Part shown: piece after piece, positions 7,972-15,473 of the stretch
How positions within the stretch are numbered: the stretch's first letter is position 1
How the letters are laid out: each line of letters starts with the position of its first letter
DNA from: Streptomyces sp. NBC_00433
GTDB lineage: Bacteria > Actinomycetota > Actinomycetes > Streptomycetales > Streptomycetaceae
Assembly: GCA_036015235.1 (NCBI GenBank)
Contig: CP107926.1
Location: forward strand, 1,116,001-1,180,000
DNA: 64,000 nucleotides
Direction of reading: 5' to 3'
Program-made: the position numbers and the translations under genes
Notes under the pieces: model-generated
Told to the model about the DNA's origin: nothing
What the model saw: the letters and a program-made list of their open reading frames with translations, nothing else
Databases searched by the model: none

Positions 7972-8430
7972 ATGGCTGACTGGCGAGGGCCGGGCGGGGG
8001 CGTTGTGGTGGGCGTGGAGTTGGTGGTCGGGTACCTGGTCGCGTGGGCGGTGCGGAAGGCGCGTCGGGTGGCGGGTCGGGCGGACGCCGAAGTGGACACG
8101 GTGCTGGACGCCGGGATGGACCGTCTGCACGAGGTCGTGGCGGCCCGGCTGGGTACGGATCCGGCGCTGGAGCAGGCGGTCGCCGAGGCGGCGTCGGCCC
8201 GGGAGGCGGTGTCGGGACGCACCCGGACCCGCCTGCGACTGGCGCTGGAGGAGGCCGTCGAGCAGGACGCCGCGTTCGCGCGGACGTTGGAGCATGCCGT
8301 GGCGGGAGTGGTGGGCGCCGCGGAGTCGGCCGGGCCGGGGGCGCTCGCGGTGTACGGGAACACCTTCGGCGGGCCGGTCGCCTTCCAGGCCGGTGACCAC
8401 AACACGCAGACCAACACCTTCGGGTCCTGA
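7972..8430 (+). CDS. BELL-type amyloid-signalling effector with C-terminal RHIM-like (BASS3) motif
   Basis: The 152-residue protein has a hydrophobic N-terminal helix (about 11-27, VVVGVELVVGYLVAWAV), a basic stretch, then an acidic/alanine-rich all-helical region with LDAGMDRLHEVVAARLG and RLRLALEEAVEQDAAF. It ends in YGNTFGGPVAFQAGDHNTQT-type text. The tail FQAGDHNTQ fits the RHIM core (hydrophobic-Q-x-G-x-x-N) and is repeated at the N-terminus of the next gene product (FQTGDGNTQ), whose start lies 2 nt after this stop. A small helical protein ending in a motif shared with the N-terminus of an adjacent NLR is the published architecture of bacterial BELL/NLR amyloid pairs (BASS3 is the RHIM-related class). 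By analogy with fungal HELL/HET-S proteins the helical domain would attack membranes when templated; that role is inference. AGGG lies 9-10 nt before the ATG. Confidence 0.72.
   Translation: MADWRGPGGGVVVGVELVVGYLVAWAVRKARRVAGRADAEVDTVLDAGMDRLHEVVAARLGTDPALEQAVAEAASAREAVSGRTRTRLRLALEEAVEQDAAFARTLEHAVAGVVGAAESAGPGALAVYGNTFGGPVAFQAGDHNTQTNTFGS
8353..8427 (+). other. Effector-side BASS3/RHIM-like motif (last 25 codons of the BELL gene)
   Basis: The tail encodes G-P-V-A-F-Q-A-G-D-H-N-T-Q-T-N-T-F. Mammalian RHIMs have I/V-Q-I/V-G-x-x-N-x-M. The Q, G and N spacing is identical, and the flanking N/Q/G/T/F residues are amyloid-prone. Confidence 0.65.
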
Positions 8431-8432
8431 CC

Positions 8433-8510
8433 GTGGCAGGCGACGTCTTCAGCGGGCCCACCGCCTTCCAGACCGGCGACGGCAACACCCAGCACAACCA
8501 CTTTCACAGC
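8433..8510 (+). other. Receptor-side BASS3/RHIM-like motif (first 26 codons of the NLR gene)
   Basis: This segment encodes V-F-S-G-P-T-A-F-Q-T-G-D-G-N-T-Q-H-N-H-F. It matches the effector tail at G-P-x-A-F-Q-x-G-D-x-N-T-Q-x-N-x-F. In the known systems, oligomerised receptor motifs seed the effector motif. Confidence 0.65.
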
Positions 8511-10772
8511 GCCGGGCGCCCGGTGATCCCGCTTCCGTACCAGGTGGGTGTGATCCCGCCGCGGGCGCAGTCGTTCACGGGGCGCGCGGAGGCCGCCCGG
8601 CTGCGGGAGGCGGCGTCCGGCGGAGGGGCGGCGGTGCCGTGCCAGGTGCTGACCGGGATGGGCGGGGTCGGCAAGACCCAGCTGGCCGCCGACCACGCGC
8701 GTTCCGCGTGGGCGAAGGGCGAGGTGGACCTGCTGGTGTGGGTGACCGCGGTGGACCGGACCTCGGCGGTCGCGGGGCTGGGACGCGCGGGTTCGGACAT
8801 GGCGGGCGCGGACCCGTCGGATCCGCAGGCCGCGGCCGAGGCGTTCCTGGCGTGGCTGGAGCCCAAAGCCGGTCAGGAGCCGTGCCGGTGGCTGGTCGTC
8901 CTGGACGATGTCGCCGACCCGGCGGACCTGAGGGGCCTGTGGCCGCCGGAGAGCCCCACGGGCCGGACGCTCGTCACCACGCGGCGCAGGGACGCGGCCC
9001 TGACCGGCACCGGGCGGTCCCGGATCGAGGTCGGGCTGTTCACGCGGGACGAGGCGACGGATTACCTGGCGTCCGCGCTCGCTGCCGGCGGACGTACGGA
9101 ACCGGACGACCAGCTCGCCGCCCTCGCCGTCGACCTGGGCTGCCTGCCACTGGCGTTGTCGCAGGCGGTGGCCTACCTGGCCGATCAGGCGCTGGGCATC
9201 GCCGGCTACCGGGCCCTGCTGGCCGACCGCACCCGTACCCTCACCGAGGCGGTGCCGGGTCCGGGCAGGCTGCCCGACGACCAGCGCACCTCCGTGGGGG
9301 CGGCCTGGTCCCTCTCGGTGGACCTGGCCGACCGTCAGGACCCGCCCGGCTTCGCCCGGCCGCTGCTCACCCTGGCCGCCATGCTCGACCCCAACGGCAT
9401 TCCCGCCGCGGTCCTCAGCTCCCGACCCGTCCGCGAACTCCTCGCCGCGGCCGCCGAGCGGCCCGAGCCGGCCCCGCAACAGCGACGGTGGCGGCGCCGG
9501 CAGAGCACGGCTCCTGCGCCGGCGGCGACCGAAGAGCAGGTTCACCGGGCGCTGCGGGTCCTGGACCGGCTCAGCCTGGTCGACGACAGCCCCGGAACGA
9601 CCCACCGGCCCGTACGCGTCCACTCCCTCGTCCAGCGCACCGCCCGCGACTCCCTCAACCCCGGCGAGCACACGGCCTACGCCCTCGTCGCCGCCGACGC
9701 CCTGCTGGCCGCGTGGCCCGAGACCGAACGGGACGCCGACCTCGCCCAGACCCTCCGCGCCAACACCGCCACCCTGGCCGCCCGCACCGGCCCCACCGGG
9801 TGCCTGCACCTGCCGAACACCCACAAGGTGCTCTTCGTGGCCGGTCGCAGCCTGGGGGCGTCGGGCCAGGTCACCGCCGCCGTCACGTACTTCCGGAACC
9901 TGGCGGACAGCACCCTCACCGGCCTCGGCCCCGAGCATCCCGACACCCTCACCGCACGCGGCGACCTCGCCTTGTGGCAGGGCCGCGCGGGCGACGCGGC
10001 AGGCGCCGTATCGGCGTTCACCGAACTGCTCGCCGACCAGGGACGGGTACTGGGCCACGGCCACATCGACACCCTCACCACCCGCCACCGCCTCGCCGAC
10101 TGGCGGGGGGAGGCCGGTGACGCCGCCGGTGCCGTGTCCGCGTACGCCGAACTGCTGGACGTCTACGAGCGGGTGCTGGGCCCCGACCACCCCGGCAGCC
10201 TGGAGACCCGCCGCACCATCGCCTACTGGCAGGGCGAGGCGGGTGACGCGACCGGCGCCGTAGCCGCGTACGCCGAACTGCTCACCGACCGCACACGGGT
10301 ACTGGGCCCCGACCACCCCCACACCCTCGAAACACGCCACGCCATCGCCCACTGGCAAGGGAAGGCGGGTGACCCGGCCGGAGCCGTAACCGCGTACGCC
10401 GAACTCCTCGCCGACCGGGAACGCGTACTGGGACCCGACCACCCCCACACCCTGGAGACCCGCCACGCCATCGCCCACTGGCAGGGCGAGACAGGCGATT
10501 CGGCCAGCGCCGTAACAGCGTTCGCCGAACTGCTGACCGACGTGGTGCGGGTGCTGGGCCCCGACCACCCCGGCGCTCTGGTGACCCGCCACAACCTCGC
10601 CCACCGGCGGGGCGAGTCGGGTGACGCGACCGGCGCCGTAGCCGCGTTCTCGGAACTGCTCGCCGACCGGGCGCGCGTACTGGGCCCCGACCACCCGCAC
10701 ACCCGGGAAACCCGCCGCAACCTCATGCACTGGCGTGAACGGAGCGGCGAGGGCCCGGACGCACCGGGCTGA
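8433..10772 (+). CDS. NB-ARC/TPR (NLR-type STAND) ATPase with N-terminal BASS3 motif
   Basis: The 779-residue protein has three parts. Residues 1-26 carry the RHIM-like motif. NB-ARC (about 45-400): P-loop GMGGVGKT at 75-82, Walker B LVVLDDV at 154-160, sensor TTRRRDA, GxP motif GCLPLALSQAVAYL, and winged-helix with an HSLVQRTARD segment at the usual MHD position. TPRs (from about 485 to the end): seven 42-residue kinesin-light-chain-like repeats of 'VLGPDHPxTLxTRHxIAxWQGExGDAxGAVxAxAELLxDR'. STAND ATPases oligomerise after a ligand binds the repeat domain, so the TPRs are the likely sensor. The GTG start lies 2 nt after the BELL stop with no strong ribosome site, implying translational coupling and co-regulated stoichiometry. 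Confidence 0.88.
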   Translation: MAGDVFSGPTAFQTGDGNTQHNHFHSAGRPVIPLPYQVGVIPPRAQSFTGRAEAARLREAASGGGAAVPCQVLTGMGGVGKTQLAADHARSAWAKGEVDLLVWVTAVDRTSAVAGLGRAGSDMAGADPSDPQAAAEAFLAWLEPKAGQEPCRWLVVLDDVADPADLRGLWPPESPTGRTLVTTRRRDAALTGTGRSRIEVGLFTRDEATDYLASALAAGGRTEPDDQLAALAVDLGCLPLALSQAVAYLADQALGIAGYRALLADRTRTLTEAVPGPGRLPDDQRTSVGAAWSLSVDLADRQDPPGFARPLLTLAAMLDPNGIPAAVLSSRPVRELLAAAAERPEPAPQQRRWRRRQSTAPAPAATEEQVHRALRVLDRLSLVDDSPGTTHRPVRVHSLVQRTARDSLNPGEHTAYALVAADALLAAWPETERDADLAQTLRANTATLAARTGPTGCLHLPNTHKVLFVAGRSLGASGQVTAAVTYFRNLADSTLTGLGPEHPDTLTARGDLALWQGRAGDAAGAVSAFTELLADQGRVLGHGHIDTLTTRHRLADWRGEAGDAAGAVSAYAELLDVYERVLGPDHPGSLETRRTIAYWQGEAGDATGAVAAYAELLTDRTRVLGPDHPHTLETRHAIAHWQGKAGDPAGAVTAYAELLADRERVLGPDHPHTLETRHAIAHWQGETGDSASAVTAFAELLTDVVRVLGPDHPGALVTRHNLAHRRGESGDATGAVAAFSELLADRARVLGPDHPHTRETRRNLMHWRERSGEGPDAPG
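9888..10740 (+). repeat. Tandem 126-bp repeats encoding TPRs
   Basis: About seven head-to-tail units of 126 bp share long stretches such as TACTGGGCCCCGACCACCC and CCCACTGGCARGG. The inner four are most alike, a sign of recent expansion or gene conversion. They are coding TPRs, not a CRISPR or satellite array. Recombination between units could change repeat number and thus ligand range. Confidence 0.85.
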
Positions 10773-10794
10773 CCCGTTCCCCGTCGGAGGCGGA

Positions 10795-11490
10795 TCAGGT
10801 CGTAGTGGCGAGTTCGATGAGGTGGCGGGCCGTGCGGGCAGGTTCGACGGTCTGGTGCAGGTGCTCGCCGGGCAGGTGCGCCACACGCCAGCCGCGCTCG
10901 CGGGCCTCGGCGGCGAGGTCGTCGTACGGAGGGCCGAACAGCAGGTAGGAGCAGGGGTGGTCGTCCCAGCCGTCGGGCACCGGGATGCGCTGCTCGTAGT
11001 AGGACAGCGGCAGGGTGGGCTGCTCCTCGACGACCGCCTGCCGCACCGCCGGATCGGAGAACATGGGCGCGACGTCGGCCTCGTCCCACCAGTCGGTCCA
11101 GCGCGGCAGCCTGCCGTCGACGGCCATCGGGCGGAGGAATTCCAGCAGTTCGGGCGGGGCGACCGGGGTTGATCCGTGCCGGGCGGGTAGCGCGGCGTCG
11201 ACGAAGATCGAGCCGGCCACCGGATGGTCGAGGCCCGCGCGGATCGTCGGGAGGAACAGGCCCGCGTTGCTGTGTGCGACCAGGGTGACGGGGCTGCCGG
11301 CCGGGACCTGCCGGAGGTCGTCGCGGACGGCCTCGGCGATACGCGGCCAGAACGGCGGAGCGCCGGCCCCTATGTGAAGCAGCGAAGGGACCCGCACCTG
11401 GTATCCCGCCGCCGCCAGGTGTTCGGCCACGGAGTGCCAGGTCGAGGGGCCCACGGACGGACTGTGCACGAGAACGAAGATCGGCTGCAT
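10795..11490 (-). CDS. Alpha/beta hydrolase
   Basis: The 231-residue cytosolic protein has an alpha/beta-hydrolase N-terminus (MQPIFVLVHSPSVGPSTWHSVAEHL). The nucleophile elbow is HSNAG in place of the usual GxSxG (VTLVAHSNAGLFLP), and a late His occurs in HLPGEHLHQTVEPARTA. A candidate acid lies in the segment before it. Members with this layout act as small esterases or C-C hydrolases; the substrate is unknown. The ATG at 11490 starts exactly at the first beta strand and has AGGA 9 nt upstream. The gene sits between the two BELL/NLR copies and converges with the first NLR with a gap of only 22 nt. Confidence 0.8.
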   Translation of the reverse strand: MQPIFVLVHSPSVGPSTWHSVAEHLAAAGYQVRVPSLLHIGAGAPPFWPRIAEAVRDDLRQVPAGSPVTLVAHSNAGLFLPTIRAGLDHPVAGSIFVDAALPARHGSTPVAPPELLEFLRPMAVDGRLPRWTDWWDEADVAPMFSDPAVRQAVVEEQPTLPLSYYEQRIPVPDGWDDHPCSYLLFGPPYDDLAAEARERGWRVAHLPGEHLHQTVEPARTARHLIELATTT

Positions 11491-11726
11491 GTGTCGATCC
11501 TGCCGCGCACTCCACCGCAGGCGTGCGCGGCTCGGCTGAGAGCTGAACGGCCGCGCGGCAGCTCTGCCTGGTGACCACACGGGCATTGCCCGCCCCCATT
11601 CGCCGCAGCACCGGACGTACCTCACCACGGCCGTAACCGCGCTTGTCCGCTGAACACGGCCCGACGTCCGCACCGAGGTTTCCCGCTGGTCGGGACAGGG
11701 AGGGACGGGCATCGTAGGCTTCGGCC

Positions 11727-13466
11727 ATGGAGAGTCTGGGGGCGACCGATCCGGCATCGGTCGGGGGGTATTCGCTGTTCGCGCGGCTGGGCGCCGGAGG
11801 CATGGGGCAGGTCTATCTGGCGCGGACCCGGGCCGGGCGGCCGCTCGCGCTGAAGACCGTGCGGTCCGAGTTCGGGCTCGATCCCGCTTTCGGGGAGCGC
11901 TTCGCCCGTGAGATCCGGCACGCCGACCGGGTGCGCTCGCCGTGGACCGTCACGGTGGTCGACTTCTCGCCGGCGGGCGCCCGCCCGCAGTGGCTGGCCA
12001 CCGAGTACGTGGCCGCGCCGTCGCTGGCCGACTGGGTGGCCGGGCAGGGGCCGTTGCCCGCCGAGAGCCTGGCGGCACTGGCCGGCGAGCTGTGCGGGGC
12101 GCTGCACGCGGTGCACCAGGAGGGCCTGGCCCATCGGGACGTCAAGCCGTCCAACGTGCTGCTGTCGGGCACCCGGCCGCTGCTCATCGACTTCGGCATC
12201 GCCCGCGCCGCGGAGGACTCCCGGCACACCAGCACCGGCGGGGTCATCGGCTCGCCGGGATACATGGCGCCCGAGCAGGCCACCGCGGGCATGTCGGCGG
12301 AGCCCGGCGACATCTTCGCGCTCGGCGCCGTCCTGGTGTACGCGGCCACCGGACGCGGCCCGTTCAACCGGCTCGGCGAGACCCCCTCCGCGGCGGCGCT
12401 GCTCTACCGGGTGGTCCACGAGGAGCCCGATCTGGCGGGGGTCCCCGAGTCGCTGCAGCCGCTCGTACGGGCCTGCCTGGCCAAGCGGCCCGAGGACCGT
12501 CCGACGGCCCTGGCCGCCGCGGAACTGCTGGCGGAAGCGGACCGCTCGTCCGGGCTCTGGGCGACACGCCGGCCTCCGGGCCTGGCCGCGGAACTGGCGG
12601 CGCGTGAGGCCGCCATGCGGGCGGCGCTGGGCGAAGAGGCCGCGGTGTCCCTGACCCATCCCGTCACGACCCTGGACTCCGGCTCCGGTTCCGGCAATTC
12701 CCCGGCCGACCCGCCGGTCCCCTCCCCCGACACCGTGACGCGGACCTCGCCGGCCCCCCGCAAGGAACCCGCGCCGGCACCCGTTCCCGCTCCCAGTCCG
12801 GTTCCCGGTCCAGGTCCAGGTCCCGATCCCGCTCCGCGGGACGACAGCGACGGCGAGGATCCGGCCGACCGGGACGCAGCACCGCCCCCACCGCGGCCGG
12901 CCAGGCGCCGTATCGTGCCGATCGCCGTGGCGGGCGGCCTGGCCGCGGCGACGCTGGTCGGGCTGCTGGCCTACAACCTGCTGGACTCCGGCTCGGACGA
13001 CGGCGGTTCGAGCGGCGGCAGCGGCACCTCGACCACACCGGCCAACGGCGCGAACGCCGATCCGAACGCGCTGCCCGCCTCCTGGGTGGGCACCTGGGCC
13101 GGGACCGGCCCGGGCAACCCGAACGGCAACTACTCCATGGCGGAGTACACCGACAACTACAGGATCACCCTCACCTTGCACGCGGGCAGGCTCGGCGAAG
13201 TGGTCGGCCGTCAGGTGAGCAGCATCCACGATCAGCAGACCGGCGAGAACGTCGGCTGCACGGAGGACCTGGTGCTGAAGGCGGTGAACCCCGGAAGCCT
13301 GCAGTTCGCCGCGCGGGCTCCGCACCCCACGGACGCCACCTCCTCGCATGTCTGCAAGCCCGGCAAGACCTACGAGCTGCACAAGCCCGACGCCACCCTC
13401 GACCTCCTGCCCGGCTCCCAGGACCTCGGCGCCCCGACGAGCCTCACCCGGCAGACGGGGCCGTGA
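11727..13466 (+). CDS. PknB-type Ser/Thr kinase with extracellular sensor domain
   Basis: The protein is 579 residues. Kinase domain (about 14-275): LGAGGMGQVY, Lys in LALKTV, HRDVKPSNVLL, IDFGIA, GSPGYMAPEQ, GDIFALG. A long Pro/Ala/Asp linker follows, then one transmembrane helix (about 396-417, PIAVAGGLAAATLVGLLAYNLL). The extracellular domain of about 150 residues begins after a Gly/Ser/Thr spacer: LPASWVGTWAGTG, then a beta-rich stretch with two Cys (NVGCTEDL and SHVCKPG) that may form a disulfide. The domain resembles the small lipocalin/PASTA-replacing sensors of many actinobacterial kinases. The cue and substrates are unknown. Confidence 0.93.
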   Translation: MESLGATDPASVGGYSLFARLGAGGMGQVYLARTRAGRPLALKTVRSEFGLDPAFGERFAREIRHADRVRSPWTVTVVDFSPAGARPQWLATEYVAAPSLADWVAGQGPLPAESLAALAGELCGALHAVHQEGLAHRDVKPSNVLLSGTRPLLIDFGIARAAEDSRHTSTGGVIGSPGYMAPEQATAGMSAEPGDIFALGAVLVYAATGRGPFNRLGETPSAAALLYRVVHEEPDLAGVPESLQPLVRACLAKRPEDRPTALAAAELLAEADRSSGLWATRRPPGLAAELAAREAAMRAALGEEAAVSLTHPVTTLDSGSGSGNSPADPPVPSPDTVTRTSPAPRKEPAPAPVPAPSPVPGPGPGPDPAPRDDSDGEDPADRDAAPPPPRPARRRIVPIAVAGGLAAATLVGLLAYNLLDSGSDDGGSSGGSGTSTTPANGANADPNALPASWVGTWAGTGPGNPNGNYSMAEYTDNYRITLTLHAGRLGEVVGRQVSSIHDQQTGENVGCTEDLVLKAVNPGSLQFAARAPHPTDATSSHVCKPGKTYELHKPDATLDLLPGSQDLGAPTSLTRQTGP

Positions 13467-13578
13467 GGCAGCGGCCTGAGCCGGGGAGACCGATGCGCCG
13501 ATTCCCCACGGTGTGCGCTGCCCGGCTTCGGCAACCCGGAGGGCGGGCACGGGGGCGACGGAAGGGAAGGCACGAACA

Positions 13579-13798
13579 ATGACTGCGACGCTGATCACCC
13601 GGGCGAACAAGGGCCTGGGCTTCGAGACCGCCCGCCGCCTCGTGGCCGCGGGCCACACCGTCTACGGCGCGACCTCGCGAACCCCGAGTCCCCCACGCAC
13701 TTCTACCCCGACATCGCCTACCCGTCCTCGAAGGCCGCCGTCATCATGCTCACCGTCCAGTACTCCAAGGCCTATCCCCACGTCGGGATCAACGGAGC
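13579..13798 (+). pseudogene. Gutted short-chain dehydrogenase (SDR) gene
   Basis: A good ribosome site (GGAAGG) precedes ATG 13579, which encodes TLITRANKGLGFETARRLVA, an SDR N-terminus with a TGxxxGxG-like loop (TG replaced by TR). After about 33 codons the frame loses SDR character. In another frame YPSSKAAVIMLTVQYSKAYP follows, the SDR YxxxK-containing segment near residue 150-170. About 350 bp of the middle is thus deleted with a frameshift, and the C-terminus is cut off at the junction with the BELL-like gene near 13799. Confidence 0.75.
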
Positions 13799-14152
13799 CG
13801 GGCGGACGCCGAGGTCGATCAGGTGCTGGACGCGGGGATGGAGCGGCTGCACGAGGTGGTGGCGGCCCGGCTTGGCTCGGATCCGGCGTGGGGGCAGGCC
13901 ATGGGTCAGGCAGCGTCGGGGCAGGCGGCCGTGACGGATCGCACCAGGTTGCGGCTGCGGCTGGCGTTGGAGGAGGAGGCCGAACGCGATGCCGCCTTCC
14001 GGCGGATGCTGGACGAGGCGGTGACCGCGGTGCGGGCCGCTGCCACAGATGCCGGGCCCGGTGCGCGCGCGCTGTACGGGAACACCTTCAACGGACCGAC
14101 GGCGTTCCAGATCGGCGACCACAACGTCCAGAACAACACGTTCGGTTCGTGA
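13799..14152 (+). pseudogene. Second BELL-like effector, N-terminally truncated, with intact RHIM-like tail
   Basis: Homology to the 7972 gene starts abruptly at RADAEVDQVLDAGMERLHEVV and runs to the stop, ending GNTFNGPTAFQIGDHNVQ and NNTFGS. The hydrophobic N-terminal helix (about 37 residues in copy 1) is missing and SDR debris lies directly upstream. Translation could begin at GTG 13823 (GAGG 8 nt before) to give 109 residues. FQIGDHN is even closer to the RHIM core (Ile before Gly) than copy 1. Without the hydrophobic helix it is probably inactive as a membrane effector, or could act as a dominant-negative or decoy. Confidence 0.72.
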
Positions 14153-14155
14153 CCC

Positions 14156-15275
14156 ATGGCCGACCACATTCACAACGGTTCGGCCGCCGGACAGCTCGGC
14201 AGCAACAACACGCAGAACAACTACTTCCACGGCGCCCAGCCGCCGCAGGCGAGGTGGCCGTACCAGGTGGGGGTGATCCCGCCGAGAGTCGGCGCGTTCC
14301 AGGAACGAGACGAGCGGGCACGGCTGCATCAGGCGCTCGCCGGTGGCCGGACGCCCGTGCCCGGTCGTACGGCTCCGGAGCCGGGCACCGGGCAGATCCT
14401 GCTGTCGGGGATGGGCGGGGTCGGCAAGACCCAGCTCGCAGCCGACTACGCCCACACGGCATGGGCCACCGGTGAGCTGGACCTCCTGGTGTGGGTGTCC
14501 GCGGTGGACCGGGCCTCGCTGGTGGCGGGGCTGGGGAGCGCCGGCGTACAGGTGTCGGGCGCCGACGGGGGCGATCCGCTGGCCGCGGCCGAGGCGTTCG
14601 TGGCGTGGCTCCAGGCCAAGGCCGGGCGGGACCCGTGCCGGTGGCTGGTCGTGCTGGACGACGTCTCCGATCCGTCGGACCTGGAGGGACTGTGGCCCCC
14701 GTACAGCCCGACCGGACGCGCACTGATCACCACCCGGCGGCGGGACGCGGCCTTCACGCACGACGGCCGGACGCGCCGCGGTCACCGCGACGGACGTCAA
14801 CGGTGCCCTGCGCGTGCTGCACCGCCTCAGCCTCGTCGACCGCACCCGCCAAGATCCCTACCGCACCGTGCGCGTCCACGCCCTCATCCAGCGCGCCGTC
14901 CGAGAGACCCTCACCCCTGACCTCTTCGAACGGACCGCACGCAGCGCCGCCGACGCCCTGACGGCCGCCTGGCCCGAGGTCGAACGCGACACCACCCTCT
15001 GCCAGGCCCTACGCACCTGCACCACCACCCTGATCACCTGGGCAGGGCCCGACCTGCACCGCCCCCACGCCCACGGTGTGCTGTCCCGGAGCGGCCGCAG
15101 CCTCGGCGAGACCGGTCAGGTCACCGCAGCGATCACCTACCACCGGCACCTGGTCGAAACCACGACCGAGCATCTCGGCCCCCGCCACCCCCACGCCCTC
15201 GACGCCCGCCACAGCCTCGCCTACTGGCGGCGGCAGACGGGAGATGCGGCCGCACCGTCCTCGCAGGATGGGTGA
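14156..15275 (+). pseudogene. Second NLR (NB-ARC/TPR) gene, internally deleted and frameshifted
   Basis: The ATG at 14156, 3 nt after the BELL-like stop, opens MADHIHNGSAAGQLGSNNTQ (receptor-side BASS3-like: Q-x-G-x-x-N). It continues with a good NB-ARC start: PYQVGVIPPR, GMGGVGKTQLAADYA, LVVLDDVSDPSDLEGLWPP and TTRRRDAAFT. Near 14760 the frame jumps to text matching copy 1 about 550 bp further on (DVNGALRVLHRLSLVDRTR, RVHALIQRAVRE), so the GxP/ARC part is deleted and the frame shifted. After a single TPR (HLGPRHPHALDARHSLAYWR) it ends at 15275, lacking about six repeats. The upstream frame stops at 14920 and would give a 254-residue motif-plus-half-NBD protein. Confidence 0.82.
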
Positions 15276-15369
15276 GCAGCCGCGGGCCGGGACGTGGCCC
15301 GGGGACGCCGGCAAGAGCGGCTCCGGTCCCGGCGATCGACCGTCGCGAGCGAGGGAAGTCTCCATGCGT

Positions 15370-15402
15370 GCACATATACCGGCTGCTGCAAGTATTATGT
15401 GC
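15370..15402. promoter_or_regulatory. Inverted repeat and AT-rich promoter region upstream of old yellow enzyme
   Basis: GCACATA (15370-15376) and TATGTGC (15396-15402) are perfect inverted repeats with a 19-bp spacer in an unusually AT-rich patch, which includes the -10-like TATTAT (15393-15398). It is a likely operator/promoter for the flavin oxidoreductase, whose family is often controlled by MarR/TetR sensors of electrophiles. Confidence 0.45.
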
Positions 15403-15473
15403 CGGGTAGCACCAGGCCAGGCGTCCGCGGCCTCGCGCACCGTCCGGCATTGCCACGACTTCGGAGACCTTTC

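Noticed and set aside
9888..10740. Regular DNA repeats that could suggest a CRISPR or satellite array
   Set aside because: The 126-bp period is a multiple of three and each unit encodes a 42-residue TPR in one frame; no conserved palindromic repeat with unique spacers.
7797..10886. A 1029-codon open frame antisense to the NLR gene
   Set aside because: It follows the codon bias of the sense gene (shadow frame), has periodic low-complexity repeats mirroring the TPR DNA, no ribosome site and no family motif.
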